From positions 1,550,001-1,614,000 of the forward strand of contig CP036201.1 in the NCBI GenBank assembly GCA_004299845.1: a DNA stretch of 64,000 nucleotides, read 5' to 3'. Source of the DNA: Verrucomicrobia bacterium S94 (GTDB lineage: Bacteria > Verrucomicrobiota > Kiritimatiellia > Kiritimatiellales > Pontiellaceae). The notes beneath the pieces were generated by a model that saw nothing but the letters and a program-made list of their open reading frames with translations, was not told the DNA's origin and ran no database searches. Shown here piece after piece: positions 1-9,443 of this stretch (position 1 is the stretch's first letter; every line of letters starts with the position of its first letter). A program made the position numbers and the translations under genes.

Positions 1-1
1 T

Positions 2-574
2 CATTTCCAGGGCGCAAATGATTCGGGCTCGAGTACCGGTGTCCTGCTGGAGCTTGCACGGATGATCCGCAGTTCAGAAACCGTTCCGGAGATCGGAATA
101 CTCTTTGCTTTTTTTGACGGTGAAGAAGGTATTGCAGACTATATTCCCGGTGATGGACTGCACGGAAGCCGTTATATGGCCCGCCAGCTGGTCCAGCGGG
201 GTGACCATCTGAAAATCCGGGCGATGATCCTGCTGGATATGGTCGGAGACAAAGATCTGAAATTTACGCTGCCTTACAACAGCTCCAGGGATCTGGTACA
301 GGAAACATTCAAAGCAGCTCACACGCTGGGCTGTCGCGAGCGTTTCACTCTTACAAGATCGATTATCACCGACGACCATGTCCCCTTCCTGGATATCGGA
401 ATCCCGGCTATCGATCTGATCGACTTCAAGTTCGGCTCGGCACCGGGGCTGAACGATTACTGGCATACGGAGGCCGACAATATGCAGAACATCAGTGCGG
501 AAAGTCTCGAAATTACAGGCAATATAACCTTACAGCTTATCAGGCAGATTTTTCAGCAGTCCAAATCCTTATAA
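2..574 (+). CDS. M28-family zinc enzyme, glutaminyl-peptide cyclotransferase-like (5' end cut by window)
   Basis: The reading frame is open from the first bases, so the N-terminus lies outside the window; about 190 residues remain. Visible in order: GANDSGSSTG (the Asp that bridges metal ions in M28 enzymes), FFDGEE (catalytic Glu), a DDHVPFL segment with the His metal ligand, and WHTEADN near the end. The FFDGEE, DDHVPFL and WHT-x-x-DN set resembles glutaminyl cyclases more than aminopeptidases. Such enzymes form N-terminal pyroglutamate, usually outside the cytoplasm; whether this one has a signal peptide cannot be seen. No clear terminator follows it. An M28 aminopeptidase is the main alternative. 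Confidence 0.75.
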   Translation, partial: HFQGANDSGSSTGVLLELARMIRSSETVPEIGILFAFFDGEEGIADYIPGDGLHGSRYMARQLVQRGDHLKIRAMILLDMVGDKDLKFTLPYNSSRDLVQETFKAAHTLGCRERFTLTRSIITDDHVPFLDIGIPAIDLIDFKFGSAPGLNDYWHTEADNMQNISAESLEITGNITLQLIRQIFQQSKSL

Positions 575-631
575 TAACGTGCGTTTTAAAAACCCGGATA
601 AAAGCCAATTGAATTATTCCGGAAATCACTA

Positions 632-659
632 TTGACACTTTTAATCAAATGATTAATTT
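632..659 (+). promoter_or_regulatory. Predicted sigma70-type promoter of the V-ATPase operon with internal dyad
   Basis: A TTGACA -35 box (632-637) is followed after 16 bases by TAATTT (654-659). The perfect dyad TTAATCA-AA-TGATTAA (641-656) fills the spacer and overlaps the -10 box, where a repressor would block polymerase. The promoter call is inference; the dyad is seen directly. Confidence 0.4.
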
Positions 660-667
660 TGATCGAG

Positions 668-678
668 TGATTAAATCA
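668..678. promoter_or_regulatory. Palindrome TGATTAAATCA
   Basis: A perfect 11-base palindrome containing the same TGATTAA half-site as the dyad at 641-656, placed just downstream of the predicted transcription start. It may be a second operator for the same regulator. Confidence 0.35.
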
Positions 679-744
679 TGAACCCCGCAACGTATAAAAC
701 ATTAGTACCGAGAGCCTTGAAATTACGGGTAGTATCACCCTACA

Positions 745-762
745 ATCGTTTAATTAAACGAT
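745..762. promoter_or_regulatory. Perfect 18-bp palindrome in the V-ATPase leader
   Basis: ATCGTTTAATTAAACGAT reads the same on both strands. It lies about 130 bases before the atpE start, in a leader of roughly 220 bases. It could be an operator or, in RNA, a hairpin. The rest of the 575-889 gap is AT-rich with no gene seen. Confidence 0.4.
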
Positions 763-889
763 ATACATATAAAACAGGGAGTATTCGCATCATCATTTAA
801 ATATTTTCTTAATGAAGGGGCTTGTAACGCCCATTCAAACCATTTATATCGATAGCTCTTTTACCAAAAAATCGGAGACGGAGAGAACC

Positions 890-1498
890 ATGGCAGAAGA
901 ATTGAAGCACCTGATCGAGCAGATCCAGAAAGAAGGAGTGGAAAAAGCCAATACCGAGGCGGATTCCATTATTTCACAGGCCAAAGAGAAAGCCGCCAAA
1001 ATTGTCGCCGACGCGGAAGCGAAAGCAAAAGAAACCCTCAAGCAGGCTGAAACGGAAGCGGCTGCTTTTGCCGACCGGTCCGTAAAAACTCTCGAACAGG
1101 CTGCGCGTGATCTGCTGATTACCGTCGGCCAGGGCTGCGAAAAAGTGGTTACCGAAACGCTGGGCCGGGAAGTCGAAAACGCACTCAGCGGTGAACTGCT
1201 GCAGAAAATGATTGCTGATGTGGTGGCACAGGATGAAAGCAACGCCACAATAACCGTGAATGAAGCCGATAAGGCCGCCCTCGCGTCCTACTGCTCGAGT
1301 CTGGCTTCCTCTTCCGGAAAAAGCATCGAGCTGGTTTCCGACAACGAAGTGCTCAACGGCTTTAAAGTGGTTTTCGAAGGCAAAAGCGTCTCCCTCGAGT
1401 ATACCGGAGAAGCGGTGGCCGATGCTCTTGCGGCCTATCTTCGTCCTGAACTGGCAAAAATTGTGAGCGGCATCGCCCGTGAACAGATTTCCAACTAA
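890..1498 (+). CDS. atpE: V-type ATP synthase subunit E
   Basis: 202 residues. The N-terminal half is a long Ala/Glu/Lys-rich helix typical of the peripheral stalk E subunit; the C-terminal half is the globular domain that contacts the A/B head. An upstream in-frame ATG exists at 812, but the start at 890 is preferred because GGAG sits just before it (GGAGACGGAGAG) and the extra 26 residues look like untranslated leader. First gene of the operon E, DUF2764, A, B, D, I, K; the next gene begins 12 bases after its stop. Identity rests on composition, length and position more than on catalytic motifs. Confidence 0.88.
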   Translation: MAEELKHLIEQIQKEGVEKANTEADSIISQAKEKAAKIVADAEAKAKETLKQAETEAAAFADRSVKTLEQAARDLLITVGQGCEKVVTETLGREVENALSGELLQKMIADVVAQDESNATITVNEADKAALASYCSSLASSSGKSIELVSDNEVLNGFKVVFEGKSVSLEYTGEAVADALAAYLRPELAKIVSGIAREQISN

Positions 1499-1510
1499 CG
1501 GAAGCAGACG

Positions 1511-2059
1511 ATGGCCTACTATTCACTCGTAGCCAGTCTGCCGAGTCTCCGCATCGGAGATGAGCCCCCGGTATCGGTCGAACAGTATATTGAAAACTGT
1601 TCGCAATGGATTACGGAACGCGAAACGGGCATTCTGAAAGCGGTCCTGCTCAACGAGCCGGTCGCCTCCCCCTGCCCGCTCTGTAAAACCTGGCATAATC
1701 TGGAAACGCAGCTGCGCAATGCCGTAGCCAGACATCGCGGCCAGAAACTCGGCATCGATTTCAAGGAACACCTCCAGCCGCACGAAGGATTCAACGGAAC
1801 CGTTGAAGTGCTCGTGAATGAAGCATTCACCCGCAATGATCCGCTTGAACTCGAACAGGAACTTGACCGCGCCCGCTGGCAGCTGGCGGAAGAGCTGATC
1901 GGCGAAGATACATTTGGATTCAGCAAAGTGCTGGCCTACGGGATTCAACTTAAAATTGTTGAACGTTGGAATAATATGGATGTTTCCGTCGGCAAGGAGA
2001 AGATCGAAGCCGTCATTACAGCAAATACAGAAAAAGAAGAGGTCGCGGAATCGGAATAA
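1511..2059 (+). CDS. DUF2764-family protein of the V-ATPase operon
   Basis: 182 residues beginning MAYYSLVASLPSL, with a middle segment WHNLETQLRNAVARHRG of the kind seen in DUF2764 proteins. These sit between subunits E and A in the V-ATPase operons of spirochaetes, chlamydiae and Bacteroidetes. A CPLC pair at about residues 56-59 could bind metal but is not obviously complete. The operon carries no recognisable subunit C, so this protein is a reasonable candidate to fill that place between central rotor and membrane sector; that is inference. The C-terminus is acidic. Confidence 0.8.
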   Translation: MAYYSLVASLPSLRIGDEPPVSVEQYIENCSQWITERETGILKAVLLNEPVASPCPLCKTWHNLETQLRNAVARHRGQKLGIDFKEHLQPHEGFNGTVEVLVNEAFTRNDPLELEQELDRARWQLAEELIGEDTFGFSKVLAYGIQLKIVERWNNMDVSVGKEKIEAVITANTEKEEVAESE

Positions 2060-2099
2060 TCCGCGGCGGTTGCTTTTATTGGGATAGAGGACAAAGATT

Positions 2100-3842
2100 A
2101 TGAGCGAAAACATCGGTAAAGTTATCGGGGTGAACGGCAACCTGCTGAAGGTTGAATTCAATAAACCCGTGATCCAGAACGAAGTGGCCTATGCCAGCGT
2201 CGGCTCCGGCGACCTGAAACTTAAGGCGGAGGTCATTCGTGTACGCGGCAACAGTGCCGAACTTCAGGTTTTTGAAGATACGGTCGGCCTCAAAGTCGGC
2301 GATCCGGTTGAATTCACCGGTGCTCTGCTTTCTGTAGAGCTCGGCCCGGGGCTGCTGACTCAGGTTTTTGACGGTCTGCAGAATCCTCTCCCCCGTCTTG
2401 CCGAGGAATCGGGCTTCTTCCTGCAGCGGGGTAAATACCTTGATCCGCTTCCGCGCGATAAAAAATGGAATTATACCCCTGCAGTAAAAGTCGGCGATAC
2501 CGTCATTGCCGGCGACACCCTGGGCACGGTTCCGGAAGGTCTGTACGACCATAAAATCATGACCCCTTTCAACCTTCGCGGAAAATGGAAAGTAAAAGAA
2601 GCGGCTCCGGCCGGTGAGTATACCGTTGAACAGGTGATCGCAACGTTGGAAGATAACAAAGGCAACACCCGCGACTGTAAAATCATGCAGATCTGGCCGG
2701 TGAAAATGCCGATCAAATGTTACGCCGAACGGCTTCGCCCCACCGAGTCCATGGCCTCAGGCATGCGCACCATCGACACCTTTTTCCCCGTCGCCAAAGG
2801 TGGAACATTCTGTATTCCGGGTCCGTTCGGCGCCGGAAAAACAGTACTGCAGCAGATTATGTCGCGTAATGCCGAGGTGGATATTGTAATTATTGCGGCT
2901 TGCGGCGAACGGGCCGGCGAGGTGGTGGAAACGCTCCGCGAATTCCCGGAACTGACCGACCCGCGTACCGGGAAATCGCTGATGGAACGTACGCTGATCA
3001 TCTGCAACACCTCATCCATGCCGGTAGCCGCCCGTGAAGCATCGGTATACACCGGCGTCACACTGGCTGAATATTACCGTCAGATGGGCCTCGACGTTCT
3101 CCTGCTGGCCGATTCCACCTCCCGCTGGGCACAGGCGCTGCGCGAAATGTCGGGTCGTCTGGAGGAAATCCCCGGCGAGGAAGCGTTCCCGGCCTATCTC
3201 GAATCCGTGATCGCTTCGTTCTACGAACGGGGCGGCGTGGTTAGGCTTAATAATGGAAAAACCGGATCGGTCACGATCGGCGGTACAGTATCCCCGGCCG
3301 GTGGTAACTTCGAAGAGCCGGTAACCCAGGCGACGCTTAAAGTGGTGGGTGCTTTCCACGGTCTTTCCCGGGCACGTTCCGATGCCCGCCGCTATCCGGC
3401 GATCGACCCGCTCGATTCATGGAGCAAATACCCTTCGGTGGTACCGCTCGAAAAAGTTTCAAAAGCCCGTAAAATCCTGCGCGACGGCGCGGAAGTCGGT
3501 CAGATGATGAAAGTCGTCGGGGAAGAAGGCACCTCCATTGAGGACTTTATTCTCTACCTGAAATCGGAATACATTGACGCCACCTATCTGCAGCAGAACG
3601 CGTTCAACGAAACCGACGCCGCCAATACGGTTGAGCGCCAGGAATATGTTTTCGAACGGCTGCTGAAGATACTCGATACTAAAATGAAATTTAAGGACAA
3701 GGGGGCTGCACGTTCGTTCTTCCAGCAGCTCACCCAGACCTGCCGCGACTGGAACAACAGCGAATTCCAGTCCGATGACTTTAAGAGAATTGAAGAGGAA
3801 ATGAGTAAAGCGCTCGCGGAGGTTTCTGACTATGCAGAATAA
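2100..3842 (+). CDS. atpA: V-type ATP synthase subunit A (catalytic)
   Basis: 580 residues, normal for a bacterial subunit A. The Walker A loop GPFGAGKT lies at about residues 241-248, preceded by [28 protein letters not shown] and the [10 protein letters not shown] segment (Walker B region) follow, then the GGNFEEPVT stretch characteristic of A subunits. It also has the non-homologous insertion (about residues 110-195) that separates A from F-type beta. It hydrolyses or makes ATP in the A3B3 head. Its last 11 bases overlap the start of atpB, so the two are translationally coupled and expected at 1:1. Confidence 0.97.
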   Translation: MSENIGKVIGVNGNLLKVEFNKPVIQNEVAYASVGSGDLKLKAEVIRVRGNSAELQVFEDTVGLKVGDPVEFTGALLSVELGPGLLTQVFDGLQNPLPRLAEESGFFLQRGKYLDPLPRDKKWNYTPAVKVGDTVIAGDTLGTVPEGLYDHKIMTPFNLRGKWKVKEAAPAGEYTVEQVIATLEDNKGNTRDCKIMQIWPVKMPIKCYAERLRPTESMASGMRTIDTFFPVAKGGTFCIPGPFGAGKTVLQQIMSRNAEVDIVIIAACGERAGEVVETLREFPELTDPRTGKSLMERTLIICNTSSMPVAAREASVYTGVTLAEYYRQMGLDVLLLADSTSRWAQALREMSGRLEEIPGEEAFPAYLESVIASFYERGGVVRLNNGKTGSVTIGGTVSPAGGNFEEPVTQATLKVVGAFHGLSRARSDARRYPAIDPLDSWSKYPSVVPLEKVSKARKILRDGAEVGQMMKVVGEEGTSIEDFILYLKSEYIDATYLQQNAFNETDAANTVERQEYVFERLLKILDTKMKFKDKGAARSFFQQLTQTCRDWNNSEFQSDDFKRIEEEMSKALAEVSDYAE

Positions 3843-5130
3843 AGTGTATCACCGTATTGAACAGATCACCGGCAATGTGATCGTGGTTAAAGCTGATGGC
3901 ATCATCAATGGCGAGCTGGCTCTGGTTGATTCTGATCACGGCGTATCCATGGCACAGGTCATCCGTCTCGATAGAGAAGATGTTTATCTGCAGGTTTTCG
4001 CCGGCGGGCGCGGTATCAGTACCGACTCCAAAGTGCGCTTCCTCGGGCGTACCATGCAGATTCCGTTTTCCGACAACCTGCTCGGCCGCGTATTCTCCGG
4101 ATCCGGTGAACCGCGCGACAACGGCCCCGAGATTAAAGAAAACATGATTGAAATCGGCGGCCCGTCCGTCAATCCGGCCAAACGTATTATTCCGCGGAAT
4201 ATGGTGCGTACCGGCATTCCGATGATCGACGTGTTCAACACCCTCGTTGAATCGCAGAAACTCCCGATTTTCTCGGTAGCCGGCGAGCCATATAACGAGT
4301 TGCTGGCGCAGATCGCATTGCAGGCTGAAGTGGATGTGATCATTCTCGGCGGCATGGGGCTGAAACATGATGACTACCTTTTCTTCCGCGACAAACTGGA
4401 CGAAAGCGGCGCACTTTCCCGCACCGTGATGTTCGTACACACCGCTTCTGATCCGACCGTTGAATGTCTGCTTGTTCCCGATGTTTCTCTGGCGGTTGCG
4501 GAACAGTATGCTCAGGAAGACAAACGGGTCCTGGTACTGCTGACCGACATGACCAACTTTGCAGATTCCATGAAGGAAGTAGCCATTACCATGGAGCAGA
4601 TTCCGTCGAACCGCGGATATCCCGGCGATCTTTATTCCCAGCTGGCCGCCCGCTACGAAAAAGCGGTGGACTTTGAAGGCAGCGGATCCATCACGATTCT
4701 GGCCGTAACCACCATGCCGGGGGATGACGTTACCCACCCGGTTCCGGACAACACCGGTTATATTACCGAAGGACAGTTCTATCTGAAAAACGGTCGTATC
4801 GAACCGTTCGGTTCATTGTCCCGCCTGAAACAGCAGGTCAACGACCGTACCCGCGAAGACCATCGCGTGATTATGGATACCATGATTCAGCTCTATGCAA
4901 ACTATAAAGAAACGCTGGAAAAACAGTCCATGGGCTTCCGCATGTCGGATTGGGACACCAAACTGCTCAAATACGGTGAAAAGTTCGAAAGCAGCATGAT
5001 GGACATCACGGTAAATACCCCGCTGGAAGAAGCGCTGGATAACGGCTGGAAAATTCTGGCCGAATGTTTCGAACCTTCCGAGACCGGCATTCAGTCGAAA
5101 TATACCGACAAATTCTGGCCGAAGGCTTAA
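3832..5130 (+). CDS. atpB: V-type ATP synthase subunit B (regulatory nucleotide-binding)
   Basis: 432 residues. It has the subunit B fold: [14 protein letters not shown], then [37 protein letters not shown], where the P-loop of catalytic subunits is replaced by a non-Walker sequence, as expected for [16 protein letters not shown] and [18 protein letters not shown] follow. It alternates with A in the hexameric head. Starts inside the end of atpA; atpD follows 35 bases after the stop. Confidence 0.97.
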   Translation: MQNKVYHRIEQITGNVIVVKADGIINGELALVDSDHGVSMAQVIRLDREDVYLQVFAGGRGISTDSKVRFLGRTMQIPFSDNLLGRVFSGSGEPRDNGPEIKENMIEIGGPSVNPAKRIIPRNMVRTGIPMIDVFNTLVESQKLPIFSVAGEPYNELLAQIALQAEVDVIILGGMGLKHDDYLFFRDKLDESGALSRTVMFVHTASDPTVECLLVPDVSLAVAEQYAQEDKRVLVLLTDMTNFADSMKEVAITMEQIPSNRGYPGDLYSQLAARYEKAVDFEGSGSITILAVTTMPGDDVTHPVPDNTGYITEGQFYLKNGRIEPFGSLSRLKQQVNDRTREDHRVIMDTMIQLYANYKETLEKQSMGFRMSDWDTKLLKYGEKFESSMMDITVNTPLEEALDNGWKILAECFEPSETGIQSKYTDKFWPKA

Positions 5131-5165
5131 TTGGAGATCAGGCAGATCCGACAAAGGACTGATTC

Positions 5166-5753
5166 ATGGCAAAAATTAAGTTAACCAAAAACGAATTGAA
5201 AACGCAGCGCGATGCGCTCAAGCGGTTTCAACGCTATCTGCCGACGCTCCAGCTTAAGAAGCAGCAGCTTCAGATGGAAATGCGCCGTCTCGATCAGGAA
5301 ATCGAGGAAAAGCGTGATGAAGAACAGGAAGCCCGCGCACAGCTCAGCTCCTGGATTCAGCTCTTCTCGGAACCGATTGATCTCGGACCGTATGCAGAAC
5401 TTGAAACGCTTAAAACATCTCATGGCAATATTGCCGGCGTGACTATTCCGATTCTCGACGACCTGGTTTTCAAAGAGGTCCCGATGAACCTCTTCGAAAC
5501 CGAAGCCTGGACGGATGAAGGGGTCAATACCCTGAAACAGCTCACCCGCCTGCGGGTCGAGCGGCAGATTCTGGAAGAGCAGCACCGGCTTCTGGGTGAA
5601 GAACTGCGCACAACCACACAGCGCGTTAACCTGTTTGAAAAAGTGAAAATTCCCGAAGCCAAGGAAAACATCCGGGTCATCCGCATTTTCATGGGTGACC
5701 AGCAGACCGCTGCGGTGGCCCGCTCCAAGATCGCGAAAGGAAAAAGCGCATGA
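5166..5753 (+). CDS. atpD: V-type ATP synthase subunit D (central shaft)
   Basis: 195 residues, starting MAKIKLTKNELKTQRDALKRFQRYLPTL, the usual opening of the D subunit. The protein is two long amphipathic helices (roughly 1-75 and 120-185) that form the coiled-coil rotor shaft inside the A3B3 head. The stop overlaps the start of atpI by four bases (ATGA). No separate F or G subunit gene is seen in this operon. Confidence 0.92.
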   Translation: MAKIKLTKNELKTQRDALKRFQRYLPTLQLKKQQLQMEMRRLDQEIEEKRDEEQEARAQLSSWIQLFSEPIDLGPYAELETLKTSHGNIAGVTIPILDDLVFKEVPMNLFETEAWTDEGVNTLKQLTRLRVERQILEEQHRLLGEELRTTTQRVNLFEKVKIPEAKENIRVIRIFMGDQQTAAVARSKIAKGKSA

Positions 5754-7567
5754 TCGTAAAAATGAAAAAACTTACGCTTCTGTGCACCCGTTCGCAGCAG
5801 GAAGCTACGCTGGAAAAACTGCGTGACCTCAAAGTGGTACATGTTGAGCACGTACAGGCACCGTCCAGCGGAAAACTGGAAGAAGCCCGGAATCATCTTC
5901 AATATGTTCAGCGTGCACAGGAAATACTGAAGGCCCGCCCCGATGCTGACCCGACCGGTAAAGATGGCGATCAGGTGGTGGATGCCGTATGGAAATTGCT
6001 GGATTCAGAAAAACAGCTTCAGGAACAGCGCCAGGGGCTCAAACATGAAATCGAACGCATTTCCCCCTTTGGAGAATTTGACCCGCGCGATTTGAAACAG
6101 CTTCAGACTGAAGGGGTGTATGCCAAACTGTATGAGCTCCCGATAAAAGGAACCCCCCAAATTCCGGAAGGGATTGCCATTGAGGAAATCAGCCGCGACA
6201 AAACCAGCATTTATGTTCTGGCGGTTTCGCGGGAAGCATTCACCCTGCCGGCTCACGAAGTCCGCCTGCCGGACCGTTCGTTGAGTCATCTGCAGCGCCA
6301 TCTTGACAACACGGAAAAAGAGCTGGAAAAAATCGAAGCCGAACTGCAGAAATATGCGGGCGACAAAGCGCTCGTCGATGAAATTGCAGATGCCGCCGCC
6401 GACAGAGTGACCTATCTGGAGACGCAGGCCGGCATGGGCGCCGATGCCTCCGTTGTCTACCTCAGAGGATTTTATCCGGCCGACCGGGAACACGACATCG
6501 AGGCGGCGGCCGCGCAATATGGCTGGGGCTTTACGTTCGAAGAGGTCACAGGCGAAGACGAAGTTCCGACCCTTCTGCGGAACCCCAAATGGGTTAAACC
6601 GATTCAGGCTGTGCTGGATGTGATCGGTGTTGTTCCGGGCTATAAAGAGCTGGACGTCAGTGCCCTGTTCCTGATTTTCCTGAGCATCTTCTTTGCGTTT
6701 CTGATCGGCGACGCCGGTTATGGTCTCCTGTTTATTGGCGTCACACTGTTTGGTAAAGTGAAAACCAAAGGCAAAGAGGCCGCTCAGCCGGGACTGAATC
6801 TGCTACTGATTATGAGCACCTGCTGCGTAATCTTCGGAGCCCTCACCGGAAACTATTTCGGCATTCCGACGGAAAGTCTTCCCGGACCGCTTCAGGCGAT
6901 AACCAATGACTTCATGACCGGACTCTCCTCAGATACCGGACTCCGCGATCCGGATGTGGCGGCCAATAACATCATGTTCATCTGTTTCGCCATAGGTGCC
7001 ATTCATATCACAATTGCCCATGTCTGGAACTTCATCCGCAAGATCAACAGCGTTTCATGTCTGGCTGATCTGGGATGGATTCTCTCCACCTGGGGGTTGT
7101 TCTTCCTAGTGCTGGAAATGGTCATCGGCGTTGACGCCATTCCGGTTCCCATGATGCCGAAAAACATCCTCGGCGGCATGGTCGGTACCGGCGCACTCCT
7201 GATCCTGATCAGTCTACTGGCCAAAAAAGAGTTCTTCGGCCTGGTTACGCTGGCGCTGGATCTGATCAACAACTTTGTGGATATCATTTCATATGTACGT
7301 CTCTATGCCGTAGGTGCAGCCTCGCTCGCCATTGCAGTCGCGTTCAATGAAATGGCGCTGGGCATGGGATTCAAGGGACTTGCGTCGCTCGGCGCGGCAC
7401 TCATCCTGTTCCTGGGTCACGGACTGAATATTATTCTTTGTGCAATGGGCATCCTGGTACACGGCATCCGCCTGAACACCTTGGAATTCTCGGGACACGC
7501 AGGTGTGGAATGGGGCGGTATTCACTACAACCCGTTCAAGAAGAAAAACGAAACTTTAAATAATTAG
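5750..7567 (+). CDS. atpI: V-type ATP synthase subunit I (membrane stator, a-subunit homologue)
   Basis: 605 residues. The first ~300 residues are soluble and rich in helix-forming residues; the remainder carries about seven hydrophobic segments. The strongly conserved SYVRLYAVG motif places the essential channel arginine at about residue 517, and FLGHGLNIILC lies in the last helices. This subunit provides the ion half-channels beside the K ring. Starts four bases before the atpD stop, so it is translationally coupled. Confidence 0.95.
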   Translation: MIVKMKKLTLLCTRSQQEATLEKLRDLKVVHVEHVQAPSSGKLEEARNHLQYVQRAQEILKARPDADPTGKDGDQVVDAVWKLLDSEKQLQEQRQGLKHEIERISPFGEFDPRDLKQLQTEGVYAKLYELPIKGTPQIPEGIAIEEISRDKTSIYVLAVSREAFTLPAHEVRLPDRSLSHLQRHLDNTEKELEKIEAELQKYAGDKALVDEIADAAADRVTYLETQAGMGADASVVYLRGFYPADREHDIEAAAAQYGWGFTFEEVTGEDEVPTLLRNPKWVKPIQAVLDVIGVVPGYKELDVSALFLIFLSIFFAFLIGDAGYGLLFIGVTLFGKVKTKGKEAAQPGLNLLLIMSTCCVIFGALTGNYFGIPTESLPGPLQAITNDFMTGLSSDTGLRDPDVAANNIMFICFAIGAIHITIAHVWNFIRKINSVSCLADLGWILSTWGLFFLVLEMVIGVDAIPVPMMPKNILGGMVGTGALLILISLLAKKEFFGLVTLALDLINNFVDIISYVRLYAVGAASLAIAVAFNEMALGMGFKGLASLGAALILFLGHGLNIILCAMGILVHGIRLNTLEFSGHAGVEWGGIHYNPFKKKNETLNN

Positions 7568-7590
7568 AATCGACAATAGGAGGTAATACA

Positions 7591-8028
7591 ATGGACGCAA
7601 CACAAATCGAAGCATACGCCAAAATGGGCGCATCTATGGCATTGGGATTCGGCGCAATCGGATCGGCACTGGGCACAGGAACCGCAGGTATGGCCGGCAT
7701 CGGCGCATGGAAGAAATGCTATCTGCAGGGCAAGGCTGCTCCCTTCATCCTGCTCGTTTTCATTGGTGCCCCGCTGTCGCAGACCATTTACGGCATGCTG
7801 CTCATGAATTTTATCCTTAAAGCCGACGCGAGCTTTGCACACTTCGGTGCCGGTATCATTGGCGGAATTGCCATGGGCTTCTCGGCCTGGTATCAGGGTA
7901 AAGCCGGAGCGGCAGGCTCTGACGCTCTCGCTGAAACCGGCCAGGGATTCGGCAACTACCTTACGGTACTCGGTATCGTGGAAACGGTTGCCCTCTTTGT
8001 GATGATCTTCATTCAGAAGACCCTTTAA
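7591..8028 (+). CDS. atpK: V-type ATP synthase subunit K (proteolipid ring)
   Basis: 145 residues, four membrane helices in two similar hairpins; each half has a QGKA loop (about residues 46 and 102). The single ion-carrying carboxylate is Glu131 in VLGIVETVALF; the first hairpin has Ser63-Gln64 instead of an acid. Ser63, Gln64, Tyr67, Gln102 and Glu131 line up by eye with the sodium ligands Thr64, Gln65, Tyr68, Gln110 and Glu139 of the Enterococcus hirae K subunit, suggesting Na+ coupling (inference). A strong AGGAGGT ribosome site precedes the ATG. Last gene of the operon. Confidence 0.95.
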   Translation: MDATQIEAYAKMGASMALGFGAIGSALGTGTAGMAGIGAWKKCYLQGKAAPFILLVFIGAPLSQTIYGMLLMNFILKADASFAHFGAGIIGGIAMGFSAWYQGKAGAAGSDALAETGQGFGNYLTVLGIVETVALFVMIFIQKTL

Positions 8029-8082
8029 GTTTCCTTCGTCTCGTCTGCCACTGCCCTGGCGGAGGAGAACGGAAAATGAAAA

Positions 8083-8117
8083 ACGCCCGTCGCACCAGCG
8101 ACCGGGTGTTTTTTCAT
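8083..8117. terminator. Bidirectional terminator between atpK and the rubredoxin-like gene
   Basis: A GC-rich hairpin (ACGCCCGTCGC / GCGACCGGGTGT, one bulge) with loop ACCA is followed by TTTTTT on the plus strand and by TTTTT on the minus strand. It can stop transcripts from both sides. Confidence 0.8.
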
Positions 8118-8135
8118 TTCAGCTTTCGCTGTTTG

Positions 8136-8471
8136 CTAACCCCACTTACCTTTGCCCATATGACCCTGCATTTCGGTCATGGCCAGTTTCATCTGGAGAT
8201 AAGACATTTTAAGGCACTGTTCGAACACCTTCACGCAGCCCGGATCCAGCGCATCTTCAATCCCGTCTTCACAAACCCGTTCAATCTGACGGGCCAGATC
8301 AATCAGCTGTGCGTGCAGGGCATTGGTATGACGGGAACGTTCAATCAGCCCCGCCGCCTTTTCATCCAGCTCCGTGAATTTTTCCGCCGGTGCCCCGCAT
8401 TTCGGGCAGGTATCGCAGACTTCATCTCCATCATGAATATAACCGCATACTTCGCACTTCCATTTCTTCAT
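8136..8471 (-). CDS. Rubredoxin-like domain protein with helical C-terminal region
   Basis: 111 residues. The N-terminus has a rubredoxin-type iron knuckle pair, Cys6-x-x-Cys9-Gly-Tyr and Cys22-x-x-Cys25-Gly, as in the C-terminal domain of rubrerythrins; an extra Cys19 is present. The remaining ~80 residues are predicted helical and lack the ExxH pairs of a di-iron rubrerythrin, so this is not a full rubrerythrin. A small electron carrier or redox sensor is plausible. AAGGAG precedes the start. Divergent from the Nif3 gene. Confidence 0.7.
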   Translation of the reverse strand: MKKWKCEVCGYIHDGDEVCDTCPKCGAPAEKFTELDEKAAGLIERSRHTNALHAQLIDLARQIERVCEDGIEDALDPGCVKVFEQCLKMSYLQMKLAMTEMQGHMGKGKWG

Positions 8472-8582
8472 TGCGTCTCCTTGGTTAGTGTAGGGAAATC
8501 CTAAAACGAAAAGGAAAATTTACAAGGTGACACCGGCATATTTCACTTTTTAAGACAAAATCTCATGTGCATACTGCGCACT

Positions 8583-9365
8583 ATGAAACTACAACATGTT
8601 ATTCAGACCCTGGAAAGTATCGCCCCGCCGGAGCTGGCGGAAGAATGGGACAACGTCGGCCTGCTGATCCATCCGCTCCGGCCGCGCAGTGTAAAAAAGA
8701 TCCTGCTGACGATCGATCTGACCGAAGCGGTGGCCGATGAAGCCCTCGCCGGAAAATTTGACCTGATCATCGCCTATCATCCCATTCTCTTTCATGGTGC
8801 AAAACGGCTGTCTGCCGGAAATCCCTACGACCGCGCAGTCATGAAACTGGTTCAGCAGAATATTGCCGTCTATTCCCCGCATACCGCGCTGGATGCAGTG
8901 ATCGGTGGCGTAAACGACTGGCTGGCCGACGGCGTCGGTGAGGGCGAGGTTTCCGTACTCCATCCGATTCCGAATTCCGATGCCGGCCAGGGGCGGCTGG
9001 TTGCGCTTAAAAAACCGGTAAAACTGAAGACGCTGACCTCCCGCATCAAAAAACATCTCGGACTGAAATCGGTCCGGATCGCCTCCGCGGCTGAAGATAC
9101 CCCCGTTTCCACCGTCGCTCTGTGTGCCGGTGCCGGGACTGAAGCATTTAAGGGAGTGCACGCCGACTGCTATCTCACGGGGGAAATGAGCCACCACAAT
9201 GTACTCGCGGCCACCCTGAGCGGCTCGCATGTCATTCTGTGCGAACACACCAATACCGAACGGGGCTATCTGCCGGTCTTTGGAAAGCTCCTTAAAAAAG
9301 CCCTCGGTTCCGGCGTAACCATCCATTGCTCGGAAATGGATGCCGACCCGATCCGCTTCGGCTGA
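8583..9365 (+). CDS. Nif3-like dinuclear metal-centre protein (YbgI/DUF34 family)
   Basis: 260 residues. The family signatures are the N-terminal LAEEWDNVGLLI, the metal-binding YHPILFHGAKRL (His pair region), SPHTALDAVIGGVNDWLA, and the C-terminal CYLTGEMSHHNVLAA with a further His pair. The family binds two metal ions; its substrate is not settled, and the old GTP cyclohydrolase label should not be trusted. An ATG 18 bases upstream (8565) is possible; the later one is chosen because family members begin at this point. No clear ribosome-binding site is seen for either. Confidence 0.88.
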   Translation: MKLQHVIQTLESIAPPELAEEWDNVGLLIHPLRPRSVKKILLTIDLTEAVADEALAGKFDLIIAYHPILFHGAKRLSAGNPYDRAVMKLVQQNIAVYSPHTALDAVIGGVNDWLADGVGEGEVSVLHPIPNSDAGQGRLVALKKPVKLKTLTSRIKKHLGLKSVRIASAAEDTPVSTVALCAGAGTEAFKGVHADCYLTGEMSHHNVLAATLSGSHVILCEHTNTERGYLPVFGKLLKKALGSGVTIHCSEMDADPIRFG

Positions 9366-9443
9366 TTTTCACCTAACGGGCTTGTTTGAAGCGGCATATG
9401 CCTGTTTAATCGCGCGCGTTATTTTCCAGAAAGGGATGCTTTA

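Noticed and set aside
812-889. Upstream in-frame start for atpE adding 26 residues
   Set aside because: No ribosome-binding site, sequence reads like leader; GGAG precedes the ATG at 890.
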